Position numbers and translations under genes: made by a program. Shown one piece after another: positions 53,799 to 62,800 of a DNA stretch of 64,000 nucleotides. The notes beneath the pieces were generated by a model. The model did no database searches, was not told the origin of the DNA, and saw only the letters and a program-made list of their open reading frames with translations. Position 1 is the first letter of the stretch, and each line of letters opens with the position of its first letter. Source of the DNA: JAGOBP01 sp964550855 (GTDB taxonomy: Bacteria > Chloroflexota > Anaerolineae > Fen-1058); assembly GCA_964550855.1 (NCBI GenBank), contig CAZKBQ010000004.1:1-64000 (forward strand). The letters run 5' to 3'.

Positions 53799-54860
53799 AT
53801 GTCGCGCAACACATTGAGGCTTCGAATCGGACTTGTGATCGCCGTGATGACCGCGCTGGCACTGGTCGGCACGGTGGCCGCGCAGGGCGGCACGGTGGTC
53901 AAAGTCGATCCCGCCGCGTCCACGGCGCAGGTGAACGATACGGTCAACGTGGCGATTAAGGTGGACAACGTGGCCAATCTGACCGCGGCGGAACTGCATC
54001 TATCGTTTAACCCGGCCGTGCTGGAGGTGATGCAGCTCAGCAATGGCGGCTTCGTGGTAGCCGACTTTACGGCACAGAACACGTTTGACAACGCGGCCGG
54101 CACCATCGACTACGCGGTGGCCCAGATCAACCGCCCGCCCGCCAATGGCAGCGGTGCGCTGCTCAACATCACCTTCCGCGCCAAAGCCAACGGCGTATCG
54201 CCCGTGGATTTTCGCGGCACGCAGGCTGCGCCCACCGGCGTGATTCTGGCGGATCCGAACGGCATGCCGATCCCGGCTTCGTTGGCGAACGGCAGCGTGA
54301 ACGTGGGCGGTGTCCCGACCACACCGCAACCAACCGCGCAGCCTACAGCCCAGCCCACCCAGCCGCCGGGCGCCACTGCCACGCCGGGTGCCACCGCCAC
54401 GCCCGGCCCCGTCGCTACGCCCGGACCCTATCCGATTCTGGGCACGCACGTGGTGCGCTATGGTGAATCGCTGTTCTGCATCGGCCGCGCTTACAAAGTC
54501 TCGCCGTGGTCCATCGCGCAGGTCAATGCCGTGCCGTGGCCGTACACCATCTTCCCCAATCAGCAGCTGCGCATTCCCAACGCGCCGTGGTACAACATTC
54601 CGCCCGGGCCGATCTGCCAGCCGCAATTCCCGGTGCCCACGCCGCCCACGGTGACGCCGCCCGGCCCGGTGCCGACGATCGCGCCGCCGCCGACCATTGT
54701 GCCGCCACCGGGCTGCCGCGCCGTGTACGTCGTGCGGCCGGGTGATACGCTGTACAGCATCGCCACGCGCTATGGCACCACCGTCTGGGCGATTGCGCGC
54801 GTCAACTACATCTGGAACGTCAATCTCATTTACCCGGGTCAGTCTCTGTGCATCCCCTAA
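53799..54860 (+). CDS. Secreted cohesin-like protein with two LysM domains
   Basis: 353 residues. Signal peptide (about 1-28), a cohesin-type domain (about 30-165: VKVDPAASTAQVNDTVNVAI and after), a Pro/Thr/Ala linker with PTAQPTAQPT and TPGATATPG repeats, LysM 1 (VVRYGESLFCIGRAYKVSPW), a second Pro-rich linker, and LysM 2 (YVVRPGDTLYSIATRYGTTV) to the end. It could bind peptidoglycan by LysM and display the cohesin for the dockerin of the preceding protein. ATG at 53799 follows GGAGGTTACC. Confidence 0.88.
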   Translation: MSRNTLRLRIGLVIAVMTALALVGTVAAQGGTVVKVDPAASTAQVNDTVNVAIKVDNVANLTAAELHLSFNPAVLEVMQLSNGGFVVADFTAQNTFDNAAGTIDYAVAQINRPPANGSGALLNITFRAKANGVSPVDFRGTQAAPTGVILADPNGMPIPASLANGSVNVGGVPTTPQPTAQPTAQPTQPPGATATPGATATPGPVATPGPYPILGTHVVRYGESLFCIGRAYKVSPWSIAQVNAVPWPYTIFPNQQLRIPNAPWYNIPPGPICQPQFPVPTPPTVTPPGPVPTIAPPPTIVPPPGCRAVYVVRPGDTLYSIATRYGTTVWAIARVNYIWNVNLIYPGQSLCIP

Positions 54861-54934
54861 ACGGGGCGGCGCCCGACTTGGCCTTTGCCGGCGTTTGATA
54901 CTACAATATCGTCAACACATCCAAGGAGGCTTGC

Positions 54935-55513
54935 ATGAAGTCCGCTATGCGTTTGTTGTTGATCGCCGCCGTGCTGCTGTTTAGCAGCCTGCTCGTCAGT
55001 CCGGCGGCCGCGCAGGATCCGCAGCCCACGCCGGTGCCGCCGATGCCGGTCGAGCCGCTTACCCAGCCGCAGCAAATGCCGGCCGTCGCCGGGCAGATGG
55101 CCGCGCCAACTTATCCGGTGCTGGGCAATCACACTGTGCAGTACAATGAATGGCTGTATTGCATCGGCCGCGCGTATCAGGTATCGCCATGGGCCATCGC
55201 CGCGCAGAATGGCATTCGGTGGCCGTATGCCATTTACCCGGGCCAGGTGTTGACCATCCCGGATGCGCGCTGGTACAACATCCCGGCGGGTCCCACCTGC
55301 ACCGCGCAGTTCACGCCGCCGCCCGTGCCCACCGTCACGCCGGCGCCCACGCCGCAGCCGCCCACCTGCCGCGCCTACTACACCGTGCGCTGGGGCGATA
55401 CGCTGTACGGTATCGCGTGGCGCTATCAGACCACCGTCTGGGCTATCGCGCAGGCCAACCACATCTGGAACGTCAACTTGATCTACCCGGGTCAGGTGTT
55501 GTGCATCCCGTAG
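54935..55513 (+). CDS. Secreted protein with two LysM domains
   Basis: 192 residues. Signal peptide (about 1-26), a Pro/Gln-rich linker, LysM 1 (HTVQYNEWLYCIGRAYQVSPW) and LysM 2 (YTVRWGDTLYGIAWRYQTTV). The LysM parts are close copies of those in the preceding gene, including the cysteines in CIGRAY, so the gene is probably a duplicate without the cohesin. ATG follows AAGGAGG; a TACAAT -10 lies at 54902-54907 with a weak -35. Confidence 0.88.
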   Translation: MKSAMRLLLIAAVLLFSSLLVSPAAAQDPQPTPVPPMPVEPLTQPQQMPAVAGQMAAPTYPVLGNHTVQYNEWLYCIGRAYQVSPWAIAAQNGIRWPYAIYPGQVLTIPDARWYNIPAGPTCTAQFTPPPVPTVTPAPTPQPPTCRAYYTVRWGDTLYGIAWRYQTTVWAIAQANHIWNVNLIYPGQVLCIP

Positions 55514-55533
55514 CCTGAGACACACGGCAAGCG

Positions 55534-55570
55534 ACAGAGGCGGCCCCACCTTGGCCGCCTCTGTTGTTTT
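55534..55570 (+). terminator. Intrinsic terminator after the LysM gene
   Basis: ACAGAGGCGGCC (55534-55545) pairs perfectly with GGCCGCCTCTGT (55553-55564), then TGTTTT. It also lies after the convergent dcyD-like gene. Confidence 0.92.
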
Positions 55571-55584
55571 GATGTTCGGCCCCC

Positions 55585-56571
55585 TCAGGCCGCGCTTGCC
55601 AGCTGCGCCGCGTAAGCAAACAGCGCCGGCGTGCCGCCCGTGTGCCAGAACAGCACTTGCTGATCGCGCCTGAATTCGCCGCGCCGCACCAGATCGATGA
55701 GACCGGCCAGGGCGCGCCCCGTGTACACCGGATCGACCAGCAGGCCTTCGGTCTGGGCGCACAGCGCAATCGCCTCACGCTCAGGCTCGCCCATCACCGC
55801 GTAGCCGCCGCCCAGATAGTGATCGTTCACTTCGAAATCGTCGCGCTCAAACAGCATGGGCCGATCGATATGCTTGGCCGTCGCCTGCGCCAGATCGATT
55901 AGTACATCTACTAAACGATCGGCCGGGTGATCCACGCTGATGCCCAGAATCCGACCGGTGTAGCTGGCGAGCCGGGCGCCCACCACCAGTCCGCTCTGGG
56001 TGCCGCCGGAACTGGTGGCAAACACGATCGCGTCAAATTCGACGTTCAGCGCCCGCGCCTGCTGCGCCAATTCCAGCATGGCTGTCACGTAGCCCACCGC
56101 GCCGATCGGGTTGGAGCCGCCCAATGGAATGACATAGGGCCGCTGACCGCGTGCGCGCAATTCGTCGGCCACTTCGGACAGCGCGGCCGTGTCGGCGCGG
56201 GCACCAGCCCAGAACACCTCCGCGCCGATCAGATCGTCGATAAGGATGTTGCCGGTGCGCTCGTGCGGGGCGCTGCCGCGCAGCACCAGCGCGCGCTTCA
56301 GCCCGGCTTTGGCCGCGGCGGCCGCAGTCTGCCGCGCATGATTGGACTGCGGCGCGCCGATGGTGAGCAGCGTATCGCAACCCTGGCGCAGCGCCTCGGC
56401 CACCAGATACTCCAGCTTGCGCGTCTTGTTGCCGCCGGTCGCCAGCCCGGTCTGATCATCGCGCTTGACCCACAGCTGCGGGCCGCCCAGCCGGGCCGAT
56501 AAATTGGGCAGAGGCTCAATCGGCGTGGGGAAGAAGCCCAGCGAGTAGCGTGGCAGTTGATCGAGTTTCAT
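55585..56571 (-). CDS. dcyD: D-cysteine desulfhydrase / ACC deaminase family PLP enzyme
   Basis: 328 residues, PLP fold type II. The PLP lysine is in TGGNKTRKLEYL, then IGAPQSNHARQTAAAA and the phosphate-binding SSGGTQSG; the end is WHTGGTPALFAY. The sequence fits D-cysteine desulfhydrase better than ACC deaminase, but the two cannot be fully told apart without alignment. ATG behind CAGGAGACC. It follows plsY by 24 nt. Confidence 0.85.
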   Translation of the reverse strand: MKLDQLPRYSLGFFPTPIEPLPNLSARLGGPQLWVKRDDQTGLATGGNKTRKLEYLVAEALRQGCDTLLTIGAPQSNHARQTAAAAAKAGLKRALVLRGSAPHERTGNILIDDLIGAEVFWAGARADTAALSEVADELRARGQRPYVIPLGGSNPIGAVGYVTAMLELAQQARALNVEFDAIVFATSSGGTQSGLVVGARLASYTGRILGISVDHPADRLVDVLIDLAQATAKHIDRPMLFERDDFEVNDHYLGGGYAVMGEPEREAIALCAQTEGLLVDPVYTGRALAGLIDLVRRGEFRRDQQVLFWHTGGTPALFAYAAQLASAA

Positions 56572-56595
56572 GAGTGGTCTCCTGAAGGTGGATCG

Positions 56596-57204
56596 CTATG
56601 GTTCGCGCCCGCCGCGCCACGCCCGAAGCGCCGCGCCAAGTCCGCCGTGTGCGCGAATCTGCCGGCGCGCTTCAGGCAGGGTGGCGACGAGGCCCAGGCC
56701 GATGACGATGAGCGGGGCGACTGAGACGGCGGGCGGCTGGCTCTGGACGACTGAAATGATCAAGATGACGCCGGCCGCGGCCGCGATGGCGGGCACCACC
56801 ATGCGGGTGAGCTGCAGGATCAACAGGGCCAGCGCCAGGCCGATGACGGCCGCAACCGGATTGAGGACGGAGAGCATGCCCAGCCCGGTCGCCTGGCCTT
56901 TGCCGCCGCGCCCGCCCAGCAACGGCGAGGTGATGTGCCCCAGCATCGCGGCGGCGCCGGTCGCCAACTGGGCCCCGCCAGCATAGCCCAGCAGCTGCGC
57001 CGCCAGCACGGGCAGCGCACCTTTGGCAAAGTCCAGCGCCAGCACCAGCCAGCCCCAGCCGCGCCCGACCTGTGTCATGACGTTGTGCGCGCCCGGATTG
57101 CGCGAGCCGACAGCACGGATGTCCACCCCGCGCGCCCGCGCCACCAGCACGGCAAAGGGCACAGCGCCCAGACCATAGGCCAGCACCATCAGCAAAATCG
57201 GCAC
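56596..57204 (-). CDS. plsY: Acyl-phosphate glycerol-3-phosphate acyltransferase
   Basis: 202 residues, about five membrane helices. The three cytoplasmic motifs are present: VGSRNPGAHNVM, LDFAKGALPVL and GHITSPLLGGRGGKGQATG. It makes lysophosphatidate, the first step of phospholipid synthesis. The GTG at 57204 is taken as start; an ATG at 57189 is possible. Divergent from greA copy 2. Confidence 0.95.
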   Translation of the reverse strand: MPILLMVLAYGLGAVPFAVLVARARGVDIRAVGSRNPGAHNVMTQVGRGWGWLVLALDFAKGALPVLAAQLLGYAGGAQLATGAAAMLGHITSPLLGGRGGKGQATGLGMLSVLNPVAAVIGLALALLILQLTRMVVPAIAAAAGVILIISVVQSQPPAVSVAPLIVIGLGLVATLPEARRQIRAHGGLGAALRAWRGGREP

Positions 57205-57223
57205 GACCTCGGATTATAGGCAC

Positions 57224-57252
57224 TTTACAAATCCCCGCAAATCCGCTATAAT
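57224..57252 (+). promoter_or_regulatory. Promoter of greA copy 2
   Basis: TTTACA (57224-57229), 17 bp, TATAAT (57247-57252). The leader to the ATG is about 110 nt. Confidence 0.85.
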
Positions 57253-57316
57253 CTGCGCGGCTTGACAGGCTGGGACTGAGCGGGGAACCACTCAGTCTTT
57301 GTATTTGTCAGGCCCA

Positions 57317-57339
57317 ATGCGCGCATGGCGCATTTTTTT
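57317..57339 (+). terminator. Leader terminator/attenuator upstream of greA copy 2
   Basis: ATGCGC (57317-57322) and GCGCAT (57328-57333) form a stem followed by seven T. An earlier hairpin ACTGAG/CTCAGT (57275-57296) lies between it and the promoter. Early termination would release a short RNA of about 80 nt. Confidence 0.75.
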
Positions 57340-57371
57340 ACACATCCGATCGGTCACCGGGAGGTCAATCA

Positions 57372-57842
57372 ATGGCCGAGCAACCGACCTTTCTCACGCG
57401 AGAAGGTCAGAAGAAGCTGGAAGAAGAACTGCATTACCTGCAAACCGTGCGGCGGCAGGAAGTGGCCGAGCGTCTGCACGCAGCCATGGAGGAAGGCGAC
57501 ATCGACGAGAATGCCGAGTACGATGACGCCAAGAACGAGCAGGCGTTTGTGGAGGGCCGCATTCTGACGCTGGAGGTGATGCTGAAGAACGCGGTGCTCA
57601 TCGACGACACGACCAAGTCCAATGACGAGGTCACGCTGGGCTCCAAGATCACGGTGGTGGAAGGCGACTATCCGCCGGAGGTTTATCATCTGGTGGGCGC
57701 GGCCGAGGCCGATCCCACGCAGGGCAAGATCAGCAATGAAAGCCCGCTGGGCAAGGCGCTGATGGGCCGCCGGGTGGGTGACACCGTGCAGGTGAATGCG
57801 CCCGCGGGCCTGTTGACGTTTCGCATCACGGCTATTGACTGA
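57372..57842 (+). CDS. greA: Transcription elongation factor GreA (copy 2)
   Basis: 156 residues. The coiled-coil tip keeps the acidic residues in EGDIDENAEYDDAKNEQ and the C-domain has DPTQGKISNESPLGKALMG. It differs from copy 1 (5381-5851) throughout the coiled coil, so the two are old paralogues. ATG behind GGGAGGTCAATCA. Its own promoter and leader terminator suggest self-control; it is cut off from lysS by another terminator. Confidence 0.95.
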   Translation: MAEQPTFLTREGQKKLEEELHYLQTVRRQEVAERLHAAMEEGDIDENAEYDDAKNEQAFVEGRILTLEVMLKNAVLIDDTTKSNDEVTLGSKITVVEGDYPPEVYHLVGAAEADPTQGKISNESPLGKALMGRRVGDTVQVNAPAGLLTFRITAID

Positions 57843-57861
57843 AGGCAAATTGACTCAAACC

Positions 57862-57893
57862 AAGTCCATGCGAACGTCCCGCATGGACTTTTT
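57862..57893 (+). terminator. Intrinsic terminator after greA copy 2
   Basis: AAGTCCATGCG (57862-57872) with CGCATGGACTT (57880-57890), then a T-run. lysS starts 30 nt later, so lysS depends on readthrough or on an unseen promoter. Confidence 0.92.
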
Positions 57894-57922
57894 GTTGACG
57901 CACGCACCGCGCGAGGGACATC

Positions 57923-59401
57923 ATGGAATTCTCTGATCTGGAACTGGAACGCCTGAAGAAATTGGAGCGGGTGCGCGCCCGCGGCCTCGATCCGTACCCG
58001 GCGCGCGTGGAGCGCACCCATACCAATCGGCAGGTCATCGACGCGTTCAACGCCGCCGAACCCGCCAACGAAACCGTCGAGGCCGCCGTGGTCGGTCGGC
58101 TGGTGCTGGTGCGCCCCATGGGTCGGGCGTCGTTCGCCCACATCGAAGACGGCACCAGTCGCCTGCAAATCTATCTGAAGAAAGAGGAAGTGGGCGAAGA
58201 AGCCTACGAGCTCTTCTTGAAGGACCTGGATCTGGGCGACTTTGTGCAGGCCAACGGCCGCATGTTTCGCACCAAGACGGGCGAGCCGACCCTGCGGCTG
58301 TCCAGCCTCCGATTGATCTCCAAAGCCATCACGCCCCCGCCGGAAAAATGGCACGGTCTCAAGGACACGGAGACGCGCCTGCGCCAGCGCTACGCCGATC
58401 TGCTGGCCAACCCGGAGACGCGCGAGGTGTTTCGCACGCGCACCAGGGTGGTCAACGCAGTGCGGCGCTTCTTCGACGACCTGGGCTTCATCGAAGTGGA
58501 GACGCCGATCTTGCAGCCGCTGTACGGCGGCGCGGCGGCCCGGCCATTTATCACGCATCACAATCAACTGAATCAGGATTTGTACCTGCGCATCTCGTTT
58601 GAGCTGTATCTCAAGCGCCTGCTGGTGGGCATGTATGAGCGCGTCTACGAAATCGGCCGCGACTTCCGCAACGAGGGCGTGTCGTTTAAGCACAACCCCG
58701 AATTTACGCAGCTGGAGTTTTACGCCGCGTACTGGGACTACAACCAGGTGATGGACGTCACCGAACAGCTGCTGGCCTACGTGGCCCAGGCCGTCACCGG
58801 CTCCACCCGGATTCGCTACGGCGAGCACGAGATCGAGTTCGGCACCCGCTGGCAGCGCCTGACCATGCGTGAAGCGATCAAGCGCTGGTCGGGCATCGAT
58901 TACGCCGACTATCCCGACGCCGACAGCCTGCGCGAGAAGATCCGCTCGATCGGCGGCAACGCGCCCGAAGACGCCTCGTGGGGCAAGCTGATCGATGGGC
59001 TGCTGGGCGACTACGTGGAACCGGAGCTAATTCAGCCGACGTTTATCTACGACTATCCGCGCGACATCTCGCCGCTGGCCAAGCGCAAGCCCGGCGACGA
59101 CACACACGTGGAGCGCTTTGAGTTTTTCATCGCCGGCATGGAGATGGGCAACGCCTTCTCTGAGTTGAACGACCCGTTGGATCAGGAACAGCGCTTCATC
59201 GAGATGAATCGCACCGAAGATGTGGAAGCCGGCGACGCGCATCCGCTGGACGAAGACTACCTGCGCGCCATGCGCTACGGCATGCCGCCCAACGGCGGCT
59301 TTGGCATGGGCATCGATCGCCTGACGATGCTGATGACCAATCGGACGACGATCCGCGAGGTGATCTTGTACCCGCATTTGCGCAGCACGGACAAACAATG
59401 A
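57923..59401 (+). CDS. lysS: Lysyl-tRNA synthetase, class II
   Basis: 492 residues. The N-terminal OB-fold anticodon domain (about 55-160) is followed by the class II core: motif 1 near FFDDLGFIEVETPIL, motif 2 FRNEGVSFKHNPEFTQLE, motif 3 GFGMGIDRLTMLMTN. The lysine-specific loop (KPGDDTHVERFEFFIAGMEMGNAFSEL) is typical. The ATG follows GAGGGACATC. Confidence 0.97.
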   Translation: MEFSDLELERLKKLERVRARGLDPYPARVERTHTNRQVIDAFNAAEPANETVEAAVVGRLVLVRPMGRASFAHIEDGTSRLQIYLKKEEVGEEAYELFLKDLDLGDFVQANGRMFRTKTGEPTLRLSSLRLISKAITPPPEKWHGLKDTETRLRQRYADLLANPETREVFRTRTRVVNAVRRFFDDLGFIEVETPILQPLYGGAAARPFITHHNQLNQDLYLRISFELYLKRLLVGMYERVYEIGRDFRNEGVSFKHNPEFTQLEFYAAYWDYNQVMDVTEQLLAYVAQAVTGSTRIRYGEHEIEFGTRWQRLTMREAIKRWSGIDYADYPDADSLREKIRSIGGNAPEDASWGKLIDGLLGDYVEPELIQPTFIYDYPRDISPLAKRKPGDDTHVERFEFFIAGMEMGNAFSELNDPLDQEQRFIEMNRTEDVEAGDAHPLDEDYLRAMRYGMPPNGGFGMGIDRLTMLMTNRTTIREVILYPHLRSTDKQ

Positions 59402-59426
59402 GTGATGAGTGACGAGTGATGAGTAA
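59399..59426. repeat. Heptanucleotide tandem repeat after lysS
   Basis: Units GAGTGAT, GAGTGAC, GAGTGAT, GAGTAAA begin at the lysS stop codon and run up to the terminator stem at 59430. Confidence 0.85.
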
Positions 59427-59429
59427 ATG

Positions 59430-59463
59430 GCCCGCCGTCGGGAGCACTTTCCTGACGGCGGGC
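59430..59463 (+). terminator. Terminator after lysS
   Basis: GCCCGCCGTC (59430-59439) pairs with GACGGCGGGC (59454-59463); GGGA/TCCT extends it. A T-rich stretch (GTTGTGTTTG) follows. Confidence 0.85.
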
Positions 59464-59489
59464 GTTGTGTTTGAAACGGGCGAGGGTGA

Positions 59490-59852
59490 TTGCCCGGCCC
59501 GGCGATTTATTCTAAAATAGCAACTGCAGCCCATCGGGGGACTAAGCGTAATCGGGTATGTGGTGTGCTGAATCTGCCGTTCTACTTCGTGATATTTGTC
59601 AGTTTTCCTCGCGCTACGTTTGATCTATCATCGGCTTATATTCACCTTAGGCAGCGGGAGGGCAACCGTCCCGATGTCCGTCTTTTGGCTCCCCGTTCTT
59701 GCGTAAGGTGGCCGATCAGATAACCGCCATCAACCCATACTTCGTCCGATCCGGGGGCACAGCGTCTGGGGCTGCGCCGTCGCCTGACGAGGCATCGGCC
59801 TCAACCGGGGCGTGACTCGCACACATTAACACTCCTGCCTGAAAGGAACGGT
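59490..59852 (+). promoter_or_regulatory. Promoter and long untranslated leader of the PAS kinase gene
   Basis: TTGCCC (59490-59495), 17 bp, TAAAAT (59513-59518) would start a leader of about 330 nt before the ATG at 59853. The leader has no gene. Short hairpins are visible near its end, for example GAGGC/GCCTC around 59790-59803. No known riboswitch family could be matched. Confidence 0.45.
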
Positions 59853-62800
59853 ATGACTGGCAGATCCATCATCGACCGCCGCGGCCTGGCTGCCGCCGTA
59901 CTCATGCCCTTCATCGCTGCCGGGCTGCAATGGCTGCTATGGCCCGATCTCAAGCCGTTTGCCTGGGCCCTGTTTTACCCGGCTGTCTTCTTCGGTTCGT
60001 GGTTCGGCGGGTGGTGGGGCGGTTTCGTCGCCACGTTCCTCTCCGCGGCCCTGAGCCTCTATATTTTCATCCCGCTCGAATTCTCCTTTCGGCTGGACGC
60101 TCCCGGCGCCTTCTCTTCCGCCCTCGTCTTCATCATAACGGGTCTGTTGATCAGCGCCGTTCATGAGGCTTGGCAACGGGTCAATCGCCGACTCGATCTG
60201 CTGGCGCGTTTGCAGGCCAGCGAAGCCAGCCTCAAGAAATCGCAGGCGGTGGCGCACGTGGGCCATTGGACGTGGGATGTCCGATCGAACCGGGTCAGCT
60301 GGTCGGATGAAATGTACCGTATTTTCGGCGTCAACCCGATCGGCTTTACCGGCGACCTCGATGAAGTCATCCGCACCGCCATCCATCCCGACGACCGGGA
60401 GAAGGTGAAGCGGGCCAACGCCGCCGTTGCCGAGGCCGCACAGCCCGCCCCGCTGGAATATCGCGTCGTCTGGCCCGATGGATCGCTTCGCACCGTGTAT
60501 GCCGAACCGGCCGAGGCCACCCGCGACGCTCACGGCAACATCATTCGGCTGTTCGGCATCGTGCAGGACATCACCGAGCGCCGGCAGGCCGAGGCCGCCC
60601 TGCGCGAAAGCGAGCAAAGATATTCGCGCTTGTTCGAAAAATTAGCCATTCCGGCGGTACTCCTCAAACTGCCCGAAGTGGTCATCGTCGATGCCAACGA
60701 AGCATGTGAACGGCTCGTCGGTTATACGCGGCAGGCCATGCAGGGCAAGACCGCGGTCGAGCTGGGGCTGGCCCCACCTCAGGAGCGGGCGCAAGCCATT
60801 GAACGCTTCGAGAAGTATGGCGCGCTGCAAGGCAATGAAGCGCGCCTTATCACCAAGTCCGGTGAAGTACGGATTGTTTCCCTTCACACCACACCGCTTG
60901 AGTTTGGCGGAGAGCGTTACGCCATCAGCACAATGCAGGACGTCACCGAGCGCCGGCAGGCCGAGGCTGCCCTGCGCGAAAGCGAAGCGCGCCTGCGGTT
61001 GTTTATCGAGCACGCGCCGGCGGCCATTGCCATGTTCGATCGCGACCTGCGCTATCTGGCCGTCAGCCGCCGCTTCATCAGCGACTATCGTCTGCCGGTC
61101 GAAGACCTCGTCGGCCGCGCCCATTACGACATCTTCCCGGAGATACCCGAGCGTTGGCGGGACATTCACCGGCGTTGTCTGGCGGGCGCGATTGAGCGCG
61201 CCGAAGACGACCCCTTCCCGCGGGCGGACGGCACGTTGGACTGGGTGCGGTGGGAGATTCATCCGTGGCATGGGCCGTCCGGCGAAATTGGTGGCATCTT
61301 GCTGTTTTCCGAAGTTGTCACCGAACGACACCGCGCCGAGCAGCGCATCAGGTATCTGACGCGTCTGTACGCTACGCTCAGCCAGGTCAACCAGACCATC
61401 GTGCGCGTCAAAGACCGGCAGGAACTGTTCGACGCCATTTGCCAGGTGGCAGTTGAATATGGCGAATTCCGCCTGGCGTGGATCGGCCTGTTTAACCCGG
61501 CCAGCGGACAGGTGTCGGTTGTCGCCCAACAAGGGAAAGACCAGGCCCGAACCCCATTCCAGACCGTCAATGCCAGAGAAGCGCCGTTCAACACCGGCCT
61601 CATCGGCACAGCCCTCACCACCGGGCGCGTCGCTCTTAGCCCCAACCTTCGGCAAGACCCAAACATGGCCCACTGGCATGAAGTGGCGGCTCGTGACAAC
61701 TATCACGCTGCTGCCGCGATTCCCATCTGGCAGCAGCAGCAGGTGGTGGGCGTGTTGAACCTCTACGCCGCCGACATTAATTTCTTCGAGGCGGAGGAAG
61801 AGCAGAAGTTGCTGGCCGAGATGGGGCTGGACATCTCCTTTGCGCTGGATTCTCTGCAGCGAGAGGCCGAGCGCCAGCAGGCGGAACAAGAGTTGCGCGA
61901 GCGCGAAGAGCTGCTGAATGTAATGGGGCGCACCGCCCAAATCGGCGGCTGGGAGCTGGACGTCGCCACCGGCGAAGGGCACTGGACCGACGAGGTGGCG
62001 CGCATTCATGATTTGGATCCCGTCACGCGCCCCAACCGAGAGCTGGGACTCTCGTTCTATTACGGCGAATCGCGGGCGCGCATCGCCGCCGCCGTGCAAG
62101 ACGCCATCGAACACGCCACCTCCTATGACCTGGAGCTGGAAATTGTATCGGCCACAGGCAGGCACAAATGGGTCCGCACGATTGGTCATCCGGTCCTGGA
62201 AAACGGCCGAGTGGTCAAGCTGCGCGGTTCCTTCCAGGATATTACCGAACGCAAGCAGGCCGAAGACAAACTGCGGGAAAGCGAGAAGAAGTATCGAGAC
62301 TTGATCAATGGCATGAACGATACCATCTGTGTCATCGATTTCGATACAACCATTCTGGATGTCAACACAACCGCCACCCAGGTTCTGGGCTACACCCGGG
62401 AGGAACTGTTGTCGATGAAGATTTCCGATATCGATGCAGCGCTCGCCCCCGAACAAATTCAAGACCTGGCCAGCAGCATGCGTCAAGACAAGGCGCAGGT
62501 TTTTGAAACCTGGCACCGGACCAAGGATGGCCGGCGATTGCCGGTTGAGGTTAGTTCCAGTCTGGTGTCCTATGGGGGCCGAACCGTCATTTTGAGCATC
62601 GCCCGCGACATCACCGAGCGCATGCAAATGGAGGAAAAGTTGCGCCAGAGCGAGGCGCAATATCGGTATCTGTTCGAGAGCAACCCGTATCCCATGTGGG
62701 CCTACGATCTCAAGACCCTGCGCTTCCTGGCTGTCAACGACGCCGCGGTGGACAAGTACGGCTACTCGCGCGCTGAATTCTTGAGCATGACCATTGCCGA

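Noticed and set aside
59640..59852. Cyclic-di-GMP or other riboswitch before the PAS kinase
   Set aside because: Some hairpins are present, but the conserved core bases of the families I could recall do not match.
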